Shown here piece by piece: positions 19,020-27,103 of a stretch of DNA of 64,000 bases (within the stretch, counting starts at the first letter, position 1; every line of letters starts with the position of its first letter). The stretch spans positions 3,609,501-3,673,500 of the forward strand of contig NZ_JBBORC010000001.1 of the NCBI RefSeq assembly GCF_038004425.1. The letters are read 5' to 3'. Below the pieces are notes generated by a model. It had not been told where the DNA came from. It saw nothing but the letters and a program-made list of their open reading frames with translations, and did not search any database. The translations under genes and the position numbers were made by a program. This stretch comes from Solibacillus sp. FSL W7-1464 (GTDB taxonomy: Bacteria; Bacillota; Bacilli; Bacillales_A; Planococcaceae).

Positions 19020-19526
19020 CTACATCTCAAAATCTTCTCGTTTATAGGGTAATCCTATATTCATATGATCCAGGATTGGTTCGTCCGATCCTTTATATAG
19101 AAATGTCACTTCCTGTAATTCAGGTAAATTTTCAAAATAAGAACGCGCTAACGTTTCTACAAACATATTGGCACCTGCAGAACCTTGAATCGTGTATATG
19201 TCGTCACCTAAATTAAGCATCAAGCTTTTATCTTCGTTTTCCATCGTATAATCCAGCAGCTCTACATCATGTTCATTTACTTTTGAAAAAATAAATGGTA
19301 CGAGTTCTTCTTCACCGCTATCAAAATTCTCATCAAATGGAACTGTGTTTTCAGCATTGTCATCTGATTTATATAAAGTAATCTTTTCCCCTTTTGCTTC
19401 AGGGCTACCCTGTGTCACATTGTCTGAATTATTTCCCGGGACATTATTTATATCATCGCTCGTTTCTTTTGTCCCGCAAGCTGCGAGCACAAGTGCTAAT
19501 AGCATGACCAATAATAGTTTCTTCAT
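19020..19526 (-). CDS. Lipoprotein, possibly GerMN-like
   Basis: A 168-residue secreted lipoprotein: signal peptide KKLLLVMLLALVLAAC with lipobox LAAC, Cys17 being lipidated, then an Asp/Asn-rich linker (to about residue 60). The globular part has LNLGDDIYTIQGSAGANMF and a C-terminal VTFLYKGSDEPILDH strand pattern that resembles GerMN-type domains of spore-germination and cell-surface lipoproteins. That resemblance is my own pattern reading and is weak. An AGGAGTG-type ribosome site precedes the ATG. Confidence 0.75.
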   Translation of the reverse strand: MKKLLLVMLLALVLAACGTKETSDDINNVPGNNSDNVTQGSPEAKGEKITLYKSDDNAENTVPFDENFDSGEEELVPFIFSKVNEHDVELLDYTMENEDKSLMLNLGDDIYTIQGSAGANMFVETLARSYFENLPELQEVTFLYKGSDEPILDHMNIGLPYKREDFEM

Positions 19527-19701
19527 CGTTATCTCACTCCTTTTGATATATTACTTTCAAGATACAGAATAAACAAACAATTTTCAAACTTCCGGTGGCC
19601 TTTTTCCAAGCTGCATTTACGGTTGTAGTAAGGCGAAATATTTTTCACAATGAAAAATCCAATAAATTACAACACTGAAAATAAAATGTTTTCAAAAAAT
19701 A

Positions 19702-19730
19702 TTGACAACAATAATTGCCTACACTAATAT
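19702..19730 (+). promoter_or_regulatory. Sigma-A promoter of the ABC-exporter leader
   Basis: A perfect -35 TTGACA (19702-19707), a 17-base spacer and TAATAT as -10 (19725-19730). The start point is expected near 19737, about 40 bases before the leader ORF. Confidence 0.85.
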
Positions 19731-19775
19731 TAAGGAACACTAAATAAATTAAAACAAAGAAAGGAGTTAAGGGAT

Positions 19776-19874
19776 ATGATGACATCAATTGTGAATTTAC
19801 ACATTCCAACAGCGACAATTTCATATTGCCCTAACCTGAACTTTTGTTTTAATTTTGCACGTACATGTAAATAA
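19776..19874 (+). CDS. 32-codon leader peptide upstream of the ABC exporter
   Basis: Strong AAAGGAG (19760-19766) lies 9 bases before ATG-ATG. The product is 32 residues, with three Cys in the second half (SYCPNLNFCFN, FARTCK) and a hydrophobic start. It is followed within 3 bases by a terminator. B. subtilis bmrCD (yheI/yheH) is preceded by the small ORF bmrB and regulated by ribosome-mediated attenuation, so position and layout suggest the same kind of leader here. Homology of the peptide itself to BmrB is not established. Alternatively it could encode a small secreted or modified peptide exported by the ABC pair. Confidence 0.7.
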   Translation: MMTSIVNLHIPTATISYCPNLNFCFNFARTCK

Positions 19875-19910
19875 AAGGCACAGGTGTGGATTTCCCTGTG
19901 CCCTTTTTCG
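19874..19910 (+). terminator. Attenuator hairpin T1
   Basis: GGCACAGG (19877-19884) pairs with CCTGTGCC (19895-19902), flanked by AAAA and followed by CTTTTT. The leader ORF contains CCTGAACTTTT (19835-19845), which mimics the 3' arm and could pair with the 5' arm instead. Confidence 0.85.
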
Positions 19911-19914
19911 TTTT

Positions 19915-19955
19915 GACACCTTTTCGAAAAATCGGAATAGGTGTCTTTTTTGTTT
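19915..19955 (+). terminator. Attenuator hairpin T2
   Basis: GACACCT (19915-19921) pairs with AGGTGTC (19939-19945), extended inside by TTTCGA/TCGGAA, and is followed by TTTTTTGTTTT. AGGTGT also occurs at 19882-19887, inside T1, and could pair with the T2 5' arm. Confidence 0.85.
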
Positions 19956-19961
19956 TACATT

Positions 19962-20005
19962 GTACCGGCGTTTAAGTTTCGGCGAAGAAATGTACGGTGC
20001 TTTTT
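19962..20005 (+). terminator. Possible third hairpin before the ABC genes
   Basis: GTACCG pairs with CGGTGC across a long loop, followed by TTTTT at 20001-20005. It is weaker than T1 and T2. Confidence 0.45.
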
Positions 20006-20034
20006 AGTGTAACAACATATCAGGAGGGCTTTAT

Positions 20035-20091
20035 ATGACTATCTTTTTGCATCGAAAACTATTAAAAATGGATCGATATGATGATGGGTAG
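20035..20091 (+). CDS. 18-codon ORF between attenuator and ABC genes
   Basis: CAGGAGGG lies 7-8 bases before the ATG, a strong ribosome site. It encodes MTIFLHRKLLKMDRYDDG and ends at TAG 36 bases before the first ABC gene. It could be a second leader peptide or a translational coupler. No homologue is known to me. Because of its length it could be a chance ORF, though the ribosome site argues for translation. Confidence 0.5.
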   Translation: MTIFLHRKLLKMDRYDDG

Positions 20092-20127
20092 CAACATGAT
20101 CAACTTTGAAGAAAGAAGGTATACGTA

Positions 20128-21870
20128 ATGTTTAATGTATTTGTGAAATTAAAGTGGTTTTTAAAAATGTACCGTAAACAATATACAATTGCGATTGTAC
20201 TCCTTATGCTGGCGAGCTTTATAGAAGTTTTGCCTCCATGGATTTTAGGGGAAGCCATTGATGACATGACAAGTGGTGATATGAATCAGACGCAGCTGCT
20301 GAAGTATGTAGGCTTCGTTATTGGCGCTGCCATCGTGAGTTACGCTTTAAACTTCATATGGCAATATCAGTTATTTGGCGGTTCGATTACACTTGATCGT
20401 ATTTTGCGGAAAAAACTGATGCATCAATTTTTAAAGATGACCCCGACGTTTTATGAAAAAAACCGTACTGGTGACTTAATGGCAAAAGCTACAAACGATT
20501 TAAATGCTGTTACATTAACAGCCGGTTTCGGTATTATGACCCTCATTGATTCAACGGTCTATATGGCACTGATCATTTTAGCAATGGGCTTTTTCATCTC
20601 TTGGAAGCTGACATTCTTTGCGATGCTCCCAATTCCAATCATGGCTATTATTATTCAATATTTAGGGAAAATTGTTCATGAGCGCTATATGAAAGCACAG
20701 GATGCATTCGGTGAGATGAATGACAATGTGCTGGAATCTGTTGCGGGAACCCGCGTTATCCGTGCATATGTTCAAGAAGGAAAAGATGAAGAACGCTTTG
20801 CGGAAATGAGCGAGAACATATTTGCAAAAAACATGCGTGTCGCTTATATTAACGGGCTCTTTATGCCAATTACGAAAATCGGAACTGGTATTTGTTATGT
20901 AATCGCATTAGGCTACGGTGCTGTCCTTGTTTCAAATACTGAGCTAACGGTCGGTCAGCTCGTTTCATTTAACGTCTATTTAGGATTGGCAATTTGGCCT
21001 ATGTTTGCGATTGGGGAGCTTATTAATGTCATGCAGCAAGGAAGTGCTTCACTTGACCGTGTACAGGATACATTGGAATATGAAGCGGATGTCCAAAATC
21101 CTCCTTCACCAATGACACATCATGTACCGAATTCTATCGGGTTTTCTGACTTTACATTCCAGTACCCTTTATCTCAGGTGAAAAACTTGCAGCAAATTTC
21201 ACTGAACCTCAAAAAGGGGCAAACACTTGGTATTGTCGGCAAAACAGGTTCAGGAAAGACAACATTTATTCGTCAGCTGCTGCGTGAATATCCGTTAGGC
21301 AATGGGCAAATTGCTATCAATGATACGGACTTGGCACAAATGACAAAAGAACAGATATTGGACTGGATCGGCTATGTGCCACAGGACCATGTATTATTTT
21401 CCCGTACCATCCGTGAAAATATTTTATTCGGGAAAGAAAATGCTACGAACAGTGAAATCGAAGAAGCGATTCGACTGGCAGACTTTGAAAAAGATTTATC
21501 AAATTTACCGCTTGGCATTGAGACACTTGTCGGTGAAAAAGGCGTATCTTTATCAGGTGGCCAGAAACAGCGTGTATCAATTGCACGTGCATTGATTAAA
21601 GATCCCGAAATTTTAATTTTGGACGATTCTTTATCTGCTGTCGATGCGAAAACAGAATCAAAAATTATTGAAAATATACAAACAGAGCGCGCTGGAAAAA
21701 CGACGATCATTTCAACTCACCGCCTGTCAGGTATTCAGCATGCAAATGAAATCATCGTGCTGGATGATGGTTATATCGTTGAACGAGGTACACATGAAGA
21801 GCTCCTACGCTTGGGTGGTTGGTACAAAGAGCAGTTTGACCGCCAGCAGCTTGAGGAGGTGGAGCAATGA
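20128..21870 (+). CDS. bmrC: Heterodimeric multidrug ABC exporter subunit, BmrC/YheI-like
   Basis: A 580-residue half-transporter: six-helix domain (about 15-310) and NBD (about 340-575). Walker A is GKTGSGKTT, signature LSGGQKQR and Walker B LILDDSL, in which the usual catalytic Glu is Asp. That is the degenerate-site subunit of heterodimeric exporters such as BmrCD and TM287/288. The start (MFNVFVKLKWFLKMYRKQYTIA) and length agree with B. subtilis YheI (BmrC). It probably pumps hydrophobic drugs out with the next gene's product, which overlaps by four bases (ATGA). Transcription comes from the leader promoter at 19702. Confidence 0.92.
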   Translation: MFNVFVKLKWFLKMYRKQYTIAIVLLMLASFIEVLPPWILGEAIDDMTSGDMNQTQLLKYVGFVIGAAIVSYALNFIWQYQLFGGSITLDRILRKKLMHQFLKMTPTFYEKNRTGDLMAKATNDLNAVTLTAGFGIMTLIDSTVYMALIILAMGFFISWKLTFFAMLPIPIMAIIIQYLGKIVHERYMKAQDAFGEMNDNVLESVAGTRVIRAYVQEGKDEERFAEMSENIFAKNMRVAYINGLFMPITKIGTGICYVIALGYGAVLVSNTELTVGQLVSFNVYLGLAIWPMFAIGELINVMQQGSASLDRVQDTLEYEADVQNPPSPMTHHVPNSIGFSDFTFQYPLSQVKNLQQISLNLKKGQTLGIVGKTGSGKTTFIRQLLREYPLGNGQIAINDTDLAQMTKEQILDWIGYVPQDHVLFSRTIRENILFGKENATNSEIEEAIRLADFEKDLSNLPLGIETLVGEKGVSLSGGQKQRVSIARALIKDPEILILDDSLSAVDAKTESKIIENIQTERAGKTTIISTHRLSGIQHANEIIVLDDGYIVERGTHEELLRLGGWYKEQFDRQQLEEVEQ

Positions 21871-23603
21871 GTACATCAAAACGACTGTATCTATATGCTT
21901 TAAAATTTAAAAAACCGATTTTAATCGGGTTAGCTTTACTAACAATTGCGGTCGCAACTGATATTGCAGGACCGTTCATCGCCAAATATATTATCGATCA
22001 TTATATGGAACCAGGTAATCTGCAAGTAGAACCGATTGCGGTACTGCTGGCGATCTTCTTCCTGTTATCTGTGCTGACTGCTGTGTTCCGTTATTTAATG
22101 TTCATCTTTTTACAACGTGGTGCAAACTTCGTAATTCAGCAGTTACGGAAAGATGTATTCGGACATATTCAGAAGCTGCCGATCGAATACTTCGATAACT
22201 TGCCTGCCGGTAAAGTTGTTGCCCGTGTCACAAATGATACAGAGGCAATACGCAATCTGTATGTAACGGTACTTTCGCAATTTGCGAACAGCTTTATTAC
22301 GATTGCAGGGGTATATATAGCTTTATTTATTTTAAATTGGAAAATGGCACTCTTCGCTCTATTACTCGTCCCGATAGTTTATATTTGGATGATTTTATAC
22401 CGGAAATTTGCTTCACAGTACAATCATATTATTCGAACAAAAATAGCGGATATCAATGCAATGATCAATGAATCGATTAACGGGATGACGATTATTCAGG
22501 CATTCCGCCGTGAAGAACAGATGAAGCAGGAATTCGATGAGATGAATGATGAACATTATAAATACAATCGGAAGCTTTTAATGTTGGACTCCGCGACGTC
22601 ACATAACCTGGTAAATATTTTACGACTCGGAATGTTCGCAGTATTTGTTTTTTACTTCGGTACACAATCAATGACATTACCTGAAGCGGTAACAGCTGGT
22701 ACGCTTTATGCGTTTGTTGATTATATTACACGCCTGTTCAATCCGATTACGAACTTAGTCAACCAGTTCTCCCAGCTTGAACGTTCACTTGTTGCAGGTT
22801 CACGAGTATTCGAACTGCTTGATCAGCAAGGGGAAGCTGTAAGTCCGGAACGAATTGAGCGCTATAAAGGAAATGTTGTGTTTGATCATGTATCATTCGC
22901 ATATAAAAATGATGAATATGTGTTGAAGGATATTCACTTTGAAGCAAAAGAAGGCGAAACAATTGCACTTGTCGGTCATACAGGATCAGGGAAAAGTTCG
23001 ATTATGAATTTACTGTTCCGCTTCTATGATCCGCAAAAAGGCCGTATTATCATTGACGGGAAAGATATTACGAAGCTTCCGCGCCAAGCGATTCGCGAGC
23101 ATATGGGAATCGTATTGCAGGATCCGTATTTGTTCACTGGAACGATTGCCTCGAATATTAGCCTCAATGATAAGCGCATTTCAAGAGAAACCGTTGAAAA
23201 GGCGCTTGAAGCGGTCGGGGGCGAACGTGTCTTATCGAAATTCGAAAAAGGGATTGATGAGCCTGTAATCGAAAAAGGAAGTACCCTTTCTTCCGGTCAG
23301 CGCCAGTTAATTTCGTTTGCACGTGCACTTGCATTTGATCCGGCTATCCTTATTTTGGATGAGGCCACATCGAATATTGACTCGGAAACAGAGGAAATCA
23401 TTCAGCATGCAATGGATGTACTGAAAAAAGGTCGTACAACCTTTATTATCGCCCACCGACTTTCCACTATTAAAAATGCAGATAAAATTTTAGTATTGGA
23501 CCGTGGTGAAATTGTTGAACAAGGCAACCATGATGAACTTGTAGCACTTGGCGGCAAGTATGAACTCATGTATCGCCTGCAGTCCGGTTCGTTAACATCT
23601 TAG
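21867..23603 (+). CDS. bmrD: Heterodimeric multidrug ABC exporter subunit, BmrD/YheH-like
   Basis: A 578-residue partner half-transporter. The helices run from about 20 to 305, and the NBD carries Walker A GHTGSGKSS, Walker B LILDEATSNID with catalytic Glu, and a changed signature LSSGQRQL instead of LSGGQ. Together with the Asp in the partner this gives one complete and one crippled ATP site, as in known heterodimers. The start overlaps the stop of the first subunit (ATGA), which gives translational coupling, with GGAGGTGGAGCA as ribosome site. B. subtilis YheH has an extended N-terminal region; here the protein is shorter, about the standard size. Confidence 0.92.
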   Translation: MSTSKRLYLYALKFKKPILIGLALLTIAVATDIAGPFIAKYIIDHYMEPGNLQVEPIAVLLAIFFLLSVLTAVFRYLMFIFLQRGANFVIQQLRKDVFGHIQKLPIEYFDNLPAGKVVARVTNDTEAIRNLYVTVLSQFANSFITIAGVYIALFILNWKMALFALLLVPIVYIWMILYRKFASQYNHIIRTKIADINAMINESINGMTIIQAFRREEQMKQEFDEMNDEHYKYNRKLLMLDSATSHNLVNILRLGMFAVFVFYFGTQSMTLPEAVTAGTLYAFVDYITRLFNPITNLVNQFSQLERSLVAGSRVFELLDQQGEAVSPERIERYKGNVVFDHVSFAYKNDEYVLKDIHFEAKEGETIALVGHTGSGKSSIMNLLFRFYDPQKGRIIIDGKDITKLPRQAIREHMGIVLQDPYLFTGTIASNISLNDKRISRETVEKALEAVGGERVLSKFEKGIDEPVIEKGSTLSSGQRQLISFARALAFDPAILILDEATSNIDSETEEIIQHAMDVLKKGRTTFIIAHRLSTIKNADKILVLDRGEIVEQGNHDELVALGGKYELMYRLQSGSLTS

Positions 23604-23610
23604 AACAAAA

Positions 23611-23737
23611 GCGCTAAAGCGCCCGTTCAACTCCGCAAGCCATTGGAAGGCCCGACACAAAAGTAAAATGTTCACCACTTTTGTACGGAGGGACTGAAAT
23701 GGCCAAGGAGTTGGCGCTTTAGCCTGGACGTGGACAA
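23611..23737. repeat. Intergenic inverted-repeat element
   Basis: The outer arms GCTAAAGCGCC...CAACTCC (about 23613-23632) and GGAGTTGGCGCTTTAGC (about 23707-23723) are complementary apart from a four-base bulge. An inner stem ACAAAAGT/ACTTTTGT and CATT/AATG-type pairs make a branched fold. Elements of this sequence type (ending GCGCTTTAGCCTGGACG) are scattered between genes in Bacillaceae. It has no ORF and no target duplication that I can see. Confidence 0.75.
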
Positions 23738-23788
23738 AACTTTATTTCAGGTGATCCACAATGCGATATTCTATAATTTCCTTAACAC

Positions 23789-23840
23789 TAAAAAAAGCGT
23801 ATAGCCCCTTTAAAACTAGGGATCTATACGCTTTTTGCTA
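23789..23840. terminator. Bidirectional terminator between bmrD-like and MMPL genes
   Basis: AAAAAAGCGTATAG and CTATACGCTTTTT pair on both strands with A- and T-tails, between the converging genes. Confidence 0.9.
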
Positions 23841-26039
23841 TTTTTCGAGCTTTTTGTTCGGCCAGTATGACCATTTACCAAATACTGTAATCAGGGATGG
23901 TACGAGTAATGGACGTACGACAAAGGTATCAAGCAATACCCCTACCGCTGTTACGATACCGAACTGTACTAACAGTTGGATTGGTAACGTTGCTAATACT
24001 AGGAATGTACCAGCTAAAATCAGACCAGCAGATGTAATAACCGCACCTGTTGAAGCAATACCATTTGAAATGGCTTCTCTATGCGCAATACCGCGCTTGC
24101 GGTTTTTCCATATATCAGAAATCATGAAAATATTATAGTCATTACCTAATGCGATAATAAATACGAAACTGTACAACGGAATCGAACTAGCCATCGCTTC
24201 ATGACCTAAACCGTAATGGATAATCAGCCAGCCCGCACCTAAAGCAGAGAAGAAAGATATTACTACCGTTACCATTAATTGAACCGATGTGATTAAAGCA
24301 CGTAAGTATGCTAATAATACGATGAAAATAATAATAATCATGACAGGTTGAATGATTTTTTCATCGCCTGACTGAACGACTTTTGTATCAAGTTGAGAGC
24401 TCGTTTCGCCCCCGATCCAGAATTTGCCGTCTTCCAGATTGTTATCCGCAAGAATAGCCTTCACATCGCCCTTCATTTGCTCAACATCATCCATCGCTTC
24501 ATTCGAGTATGGATTTTTATCCAAATCAACTTCATAAAGTTGGATATTGTTGTTTGTTTCACCTGTACGCATTTCTTTTACTACACCGACATATGGGAGT
24601 TTTAACAGTTGCTCTGTAATGTCCAACTCAGTTCCTTCACTGTCTACCAACAACTGAACCGGTGCTAATTCACCAGGTGTAAAGTTCTCTTCAATGATTG
24701 TAAATCCTTCACGTGAAGGCATATCTTCAGGGAATGAAGATATTAAATCATAGTTATATTTAATATTTGTGGACGCAATTGCCAAACCAATTAATATCGC
24801 TCCTGCAACAATTATGACAAGCCATGGTTTCGAAGTAACAAATTCACCGACCTTACGCATATAGCGGTGATTAGGCTTACGTTGTTTATATGGTTTGTTT
24901 TTCTTTTCGGCATTTGCTTTTTCAGCTTCCTCTGTACGAGGAACAAATGGCCAAAATGCTGCGCGTCCTAAAATACCAAGAATAGCCGGAAGCAATGTAA
25001 CTACTGCAAAACCTGTAATTAATACACCAAAACTAAACGGAACAGCAAAGCGCTGGAATGCGCCGTAATCCGCCAATGCCAATGTCGCTAAACCGATTAC
25101 TACTGTTAAGCCACTCATTACGATTGCGCCTGTTGATTCACGAACAGCAGATGCCAATGCTGTAAATTTATTATCTTCAGTCAGCAATATATCTCTGTAA
25201 CGTGTGATTAAGAATAAACAATAGTCCGTACCTGCACCAAACAGTAATACAATCATAATCGCTACCGCTTGTGCATCTTTATCGATCCATCCGTTTTCAG
25301 CCATCACGCCCAACAATGGACTTACAACCAAATAGGCTACCCCTACAACAATTAACGGGATAATCGCTAAAATTGGTGAACGGTAAATAACTAATAAGAT
25401 GACTAAAATGATAATTACAGTGGCAACCATTAATTGCACATCAGCTGCTTTAAAAAGATCTGTCGCATCAATCGAAATACCAACCGGTCCAGAGAATCGA
25501 GCATGAAGTCCATCATCCTCTAAATTAGTATCATATGGATTTTCGCCAAATTGACTTTCTGTACGTTCTTTAATAATCGCTAAATTTTCTTTTAGAACAT
25601 CTGAATTTTTATCTGTTGAAAAGAAAACAGGTGTGACAAGTGCTGCACCGTTCTCAGAAAGTGACCCCATCAATGCTTGAACAGGAAGATCATGGAATGG
25701 CGGGAGTGTTTCCTGTCCATCTAACGGTTCATCCGCAAGCTGTTTGTATAACCCTTGAATATTTGTCAAATCTTCTTCCGTAAGACCCGATTCGTTATAC
25801 CAAGTAATTAATAACGGTATCCCACTATCAGAAGAAAACTCTTCCTCCATTATTTTTCCTGCTTGAATTGATGTATAAGTATCAGGGATTTCATCGCCCA
25901 CAAAGTTTTCAACACTATTAATTTGCGGGAAGATAAGTGCAAATACAACGGCAAACATAATCCATAAAGCCAAAACGACCCAACGTGTCTTCTTACCGCC
26001 CATTACACTTCCCCATTTTTCCAATGGATGTTTAGACAT
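23838..26039 (-). CDS. MMPL-family RND transporter (YdfJ-like)
   Basis: A 733-residue polytopic protein with two MMPL repeats. TM1 is at about 20-40, the first loop at about 45-200, helices at about 200-370, TM7 at about 405-425, a second loop and five C-terminal helices. The motifs are LLFGAGTDYCLFLITRYRD and IALGNDYNIFMISDIWKN, with the membrane Asp residues. The ATG at 26039 has AGGAGG 7 bases upstream; an in-frame start at 26069 does not. Divergent from it is a cobalamin-domain MerR regulator, its likely controller. The substrate is unknown. Confidence 0.9.
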   Translation of the reverse strand: MSKHPLEKWGSVMGGKKTRWVVLALWIMFAVVFALIFPQINSVENFVGDEIPDTYTSIQAGKIMEEEFSSDSGIPLLITWYNESGLTEEDLTNIQGLYKQLADEPLDGQETLPPFHDLPVQALMGSLSENGAALVTPVFFSTDKNSDVLKENLAIIKERTESQFGENPYDTNLEDDGLHARFSGPVGISIDATDLFKAADVQLMVATVIIILVILLVIYRSPILAIIPLIVVGVAYLVVSPLLGVMAENGWIDKDAQAVAIMIVLLFGAGTDYCLFLITRYRDILLTEDNKFTALASAVRESTGAIVMSGLTVVIGLATLALADYGAFQRFAVPFSFGVLITGFAVVTLLPAILGILGRAAFWPFVPRTEEAEKANAEKKNKPYKQRKPNHRYMRKVGEFVTSKPWLVIIVAGAILIGLAIASTNIKYNYDLISSFPEDMPSREGFTIIEENFTPGELAPVQLLVDSEGTELDITEQLLKLPYVGVVKEMRTGETNNNIQLYEVDLDKNPYSNEAMDDVEQMKGDVKAILADNNLEDGKFWIGGETSSQLDTKVVQSGDEKIIQPVMIIIIFIVLLAYLRALITSVQLMVTVVISFFSALGAGWLIIHYGLGHEAMASSIPLYSFVFIIALGNDYNIFMISDIWKNRKRGIAHREAISNGIASTGAVITSAGLILAGTFLVLATLPIQLLVQFGIVTAVGVLLDTFVVRPLLVPSLITVFGKWSYWPNKKLEK

Positions 26040-26115
26040 TACATAGCCTCCTCTTATTTTCTCTTCCAAATTTTACTAAGGAATGATACTTTTTAATAAT
26101 ACCCCTCAATCTAAG

Positions 26116-26137
26116 TTATACAAACATTGTACATTAT
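26116..26137. promoter_or_regulatory. Two 11-bp direct repeats in the MMPL/merR gap
   Basis: GTTATACAAAC (26116-26126) and ATTGTACATTA (26127-26137) share TACA in the same register 11 bases apart. CarH/LitR regulators bind tandem 11-bp direct repeats, so this is a plausible operator. The match is short. Confidence 0.4.
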
Positions 26138-26215
26138 ACGAAAAACATTTGACAAGTACTTTCTTTTTCGGTTGAATAGAGTTTAACAAGGATTCCTTTT
26201 AGGAGGTGGTAAAAT

Positions 26216-27088
26216 ATGACTAAAAAAACTTACTCGATACAACAAGTATCTAATTTAACGAATCTTTCTAAACAACTGATCCGAAAATGGGAAGATCGCT
26301 ATCAAATCATTCAACCTGATAGATTAGACAATGGCTACCGCGTATATACGGAAGATGAAGTTCAAACGTTAATGCAACTGAAACAATATATAAATAGCGG
26401 TATGACGATCAAACAAGCGGTAGATCACTATATTAAAAATAAGGATGTACCAGAAGAAGACCCTGTATCGTTCTTCCACAAAGCACTAATTCAAGCTGGT
26501 ACCGAAGCGAATGAACATGAAATTTTACATTTACTTGAACAGGCTCACCATAAATTTGGCGTTGAGAAGCTAATTCAGGACATTGTCGTTCCCTTCCTTC
26601 ATGAAGTCGGACAGCTTTGGTGCGAAAAAGCATGGGGTGAATACCAAGAAGCGATAAGCAGTCAAACAGTGCGTGACTTTTTAAGCAACCTTCGTCGACA
26701 TTTTTATGTTCCGGACGACGCACCACTCGCATTAGGGAGCTGTCTACCTGGAGAAAGACATGAAATCCCTATGCAAATTCTGCTTATCCAATGTATGTTG
26801 CGGGGTTACCGTACACTAATGCTCGGTCCTTCACCTGCTCCAACTGCGATACAATCCGCTATCGCATTAAAGAAGCCTGCCATTGTACTGCTGACAGGAT
26901 CTACCGAGATTGCTTACAACGAATTTGCCCAGTCCATTCATACACTTGAAAAATTGGCACAGGTTCACGAGCATATTTCTTTTTATATTGGTGGTTCAGG
27001 GACAGAACTTTTTTATGAACAGTTCCAATTAAAAGCGTTAAAACTAGCAAGAACAATTGACGATATCCTTCCAACTGCTAACCTTTAG
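26216..27088 (+). CDS. MerR-family regulator with cobalamin-binding module (CarH/LitR-like)
   Basis: A 290-residue protein with an N-terminal MerR winged helix (TYSIQQVSNLTNLSKQLIRK WEDRYQ, residues 5-30), a B12-cap helical domain (about 80-170) and a B12-binding Rossmann domain (about 170-285) with the His ligand context PGERHEIPM (CarH: ExHxxG). In CarH the cap has W-x9-EH and a His after the Trp; here the Trp is followed by Cys (LWCEKAWGEYQEA) and the EH position reads EA. Light sensing by adenosylcobalamin is therefore doubtful, but cobalamin binding through the lower His remains possible. AGGAGGTGG precedes the ATG. It is divergent from the MMPL transporter. Confidence 0.88.
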   Translation: MTKKTYSIQQVSNLTNLSKQLIRKWEDRYQIIQPDRLDNGYRVYTEDEVQTLMQLKQYINSGMTIKQAVDHYIKNKDVPEEDPVSFFHKALIQAGTEANEHEILHLLEQAHHKFGVEKLIQDIVVPFLHEVGQLWCEKAWGEYQEAISSQTVRDFLSNLRRHFYVPDDAPLALGSCLPGERHEIPMQILLIQCMLRGYRTLMLGPSPAPTAIQSAIALKKPAIVLLTGSTEIAYNEFAQSIHTLEKLAQVHEHISFYIGGSGTELFYEQFQLKALKLARTIDDILPTANL

Positions 27089-27103
27089 GCATGATTCTTA
27101 CCG

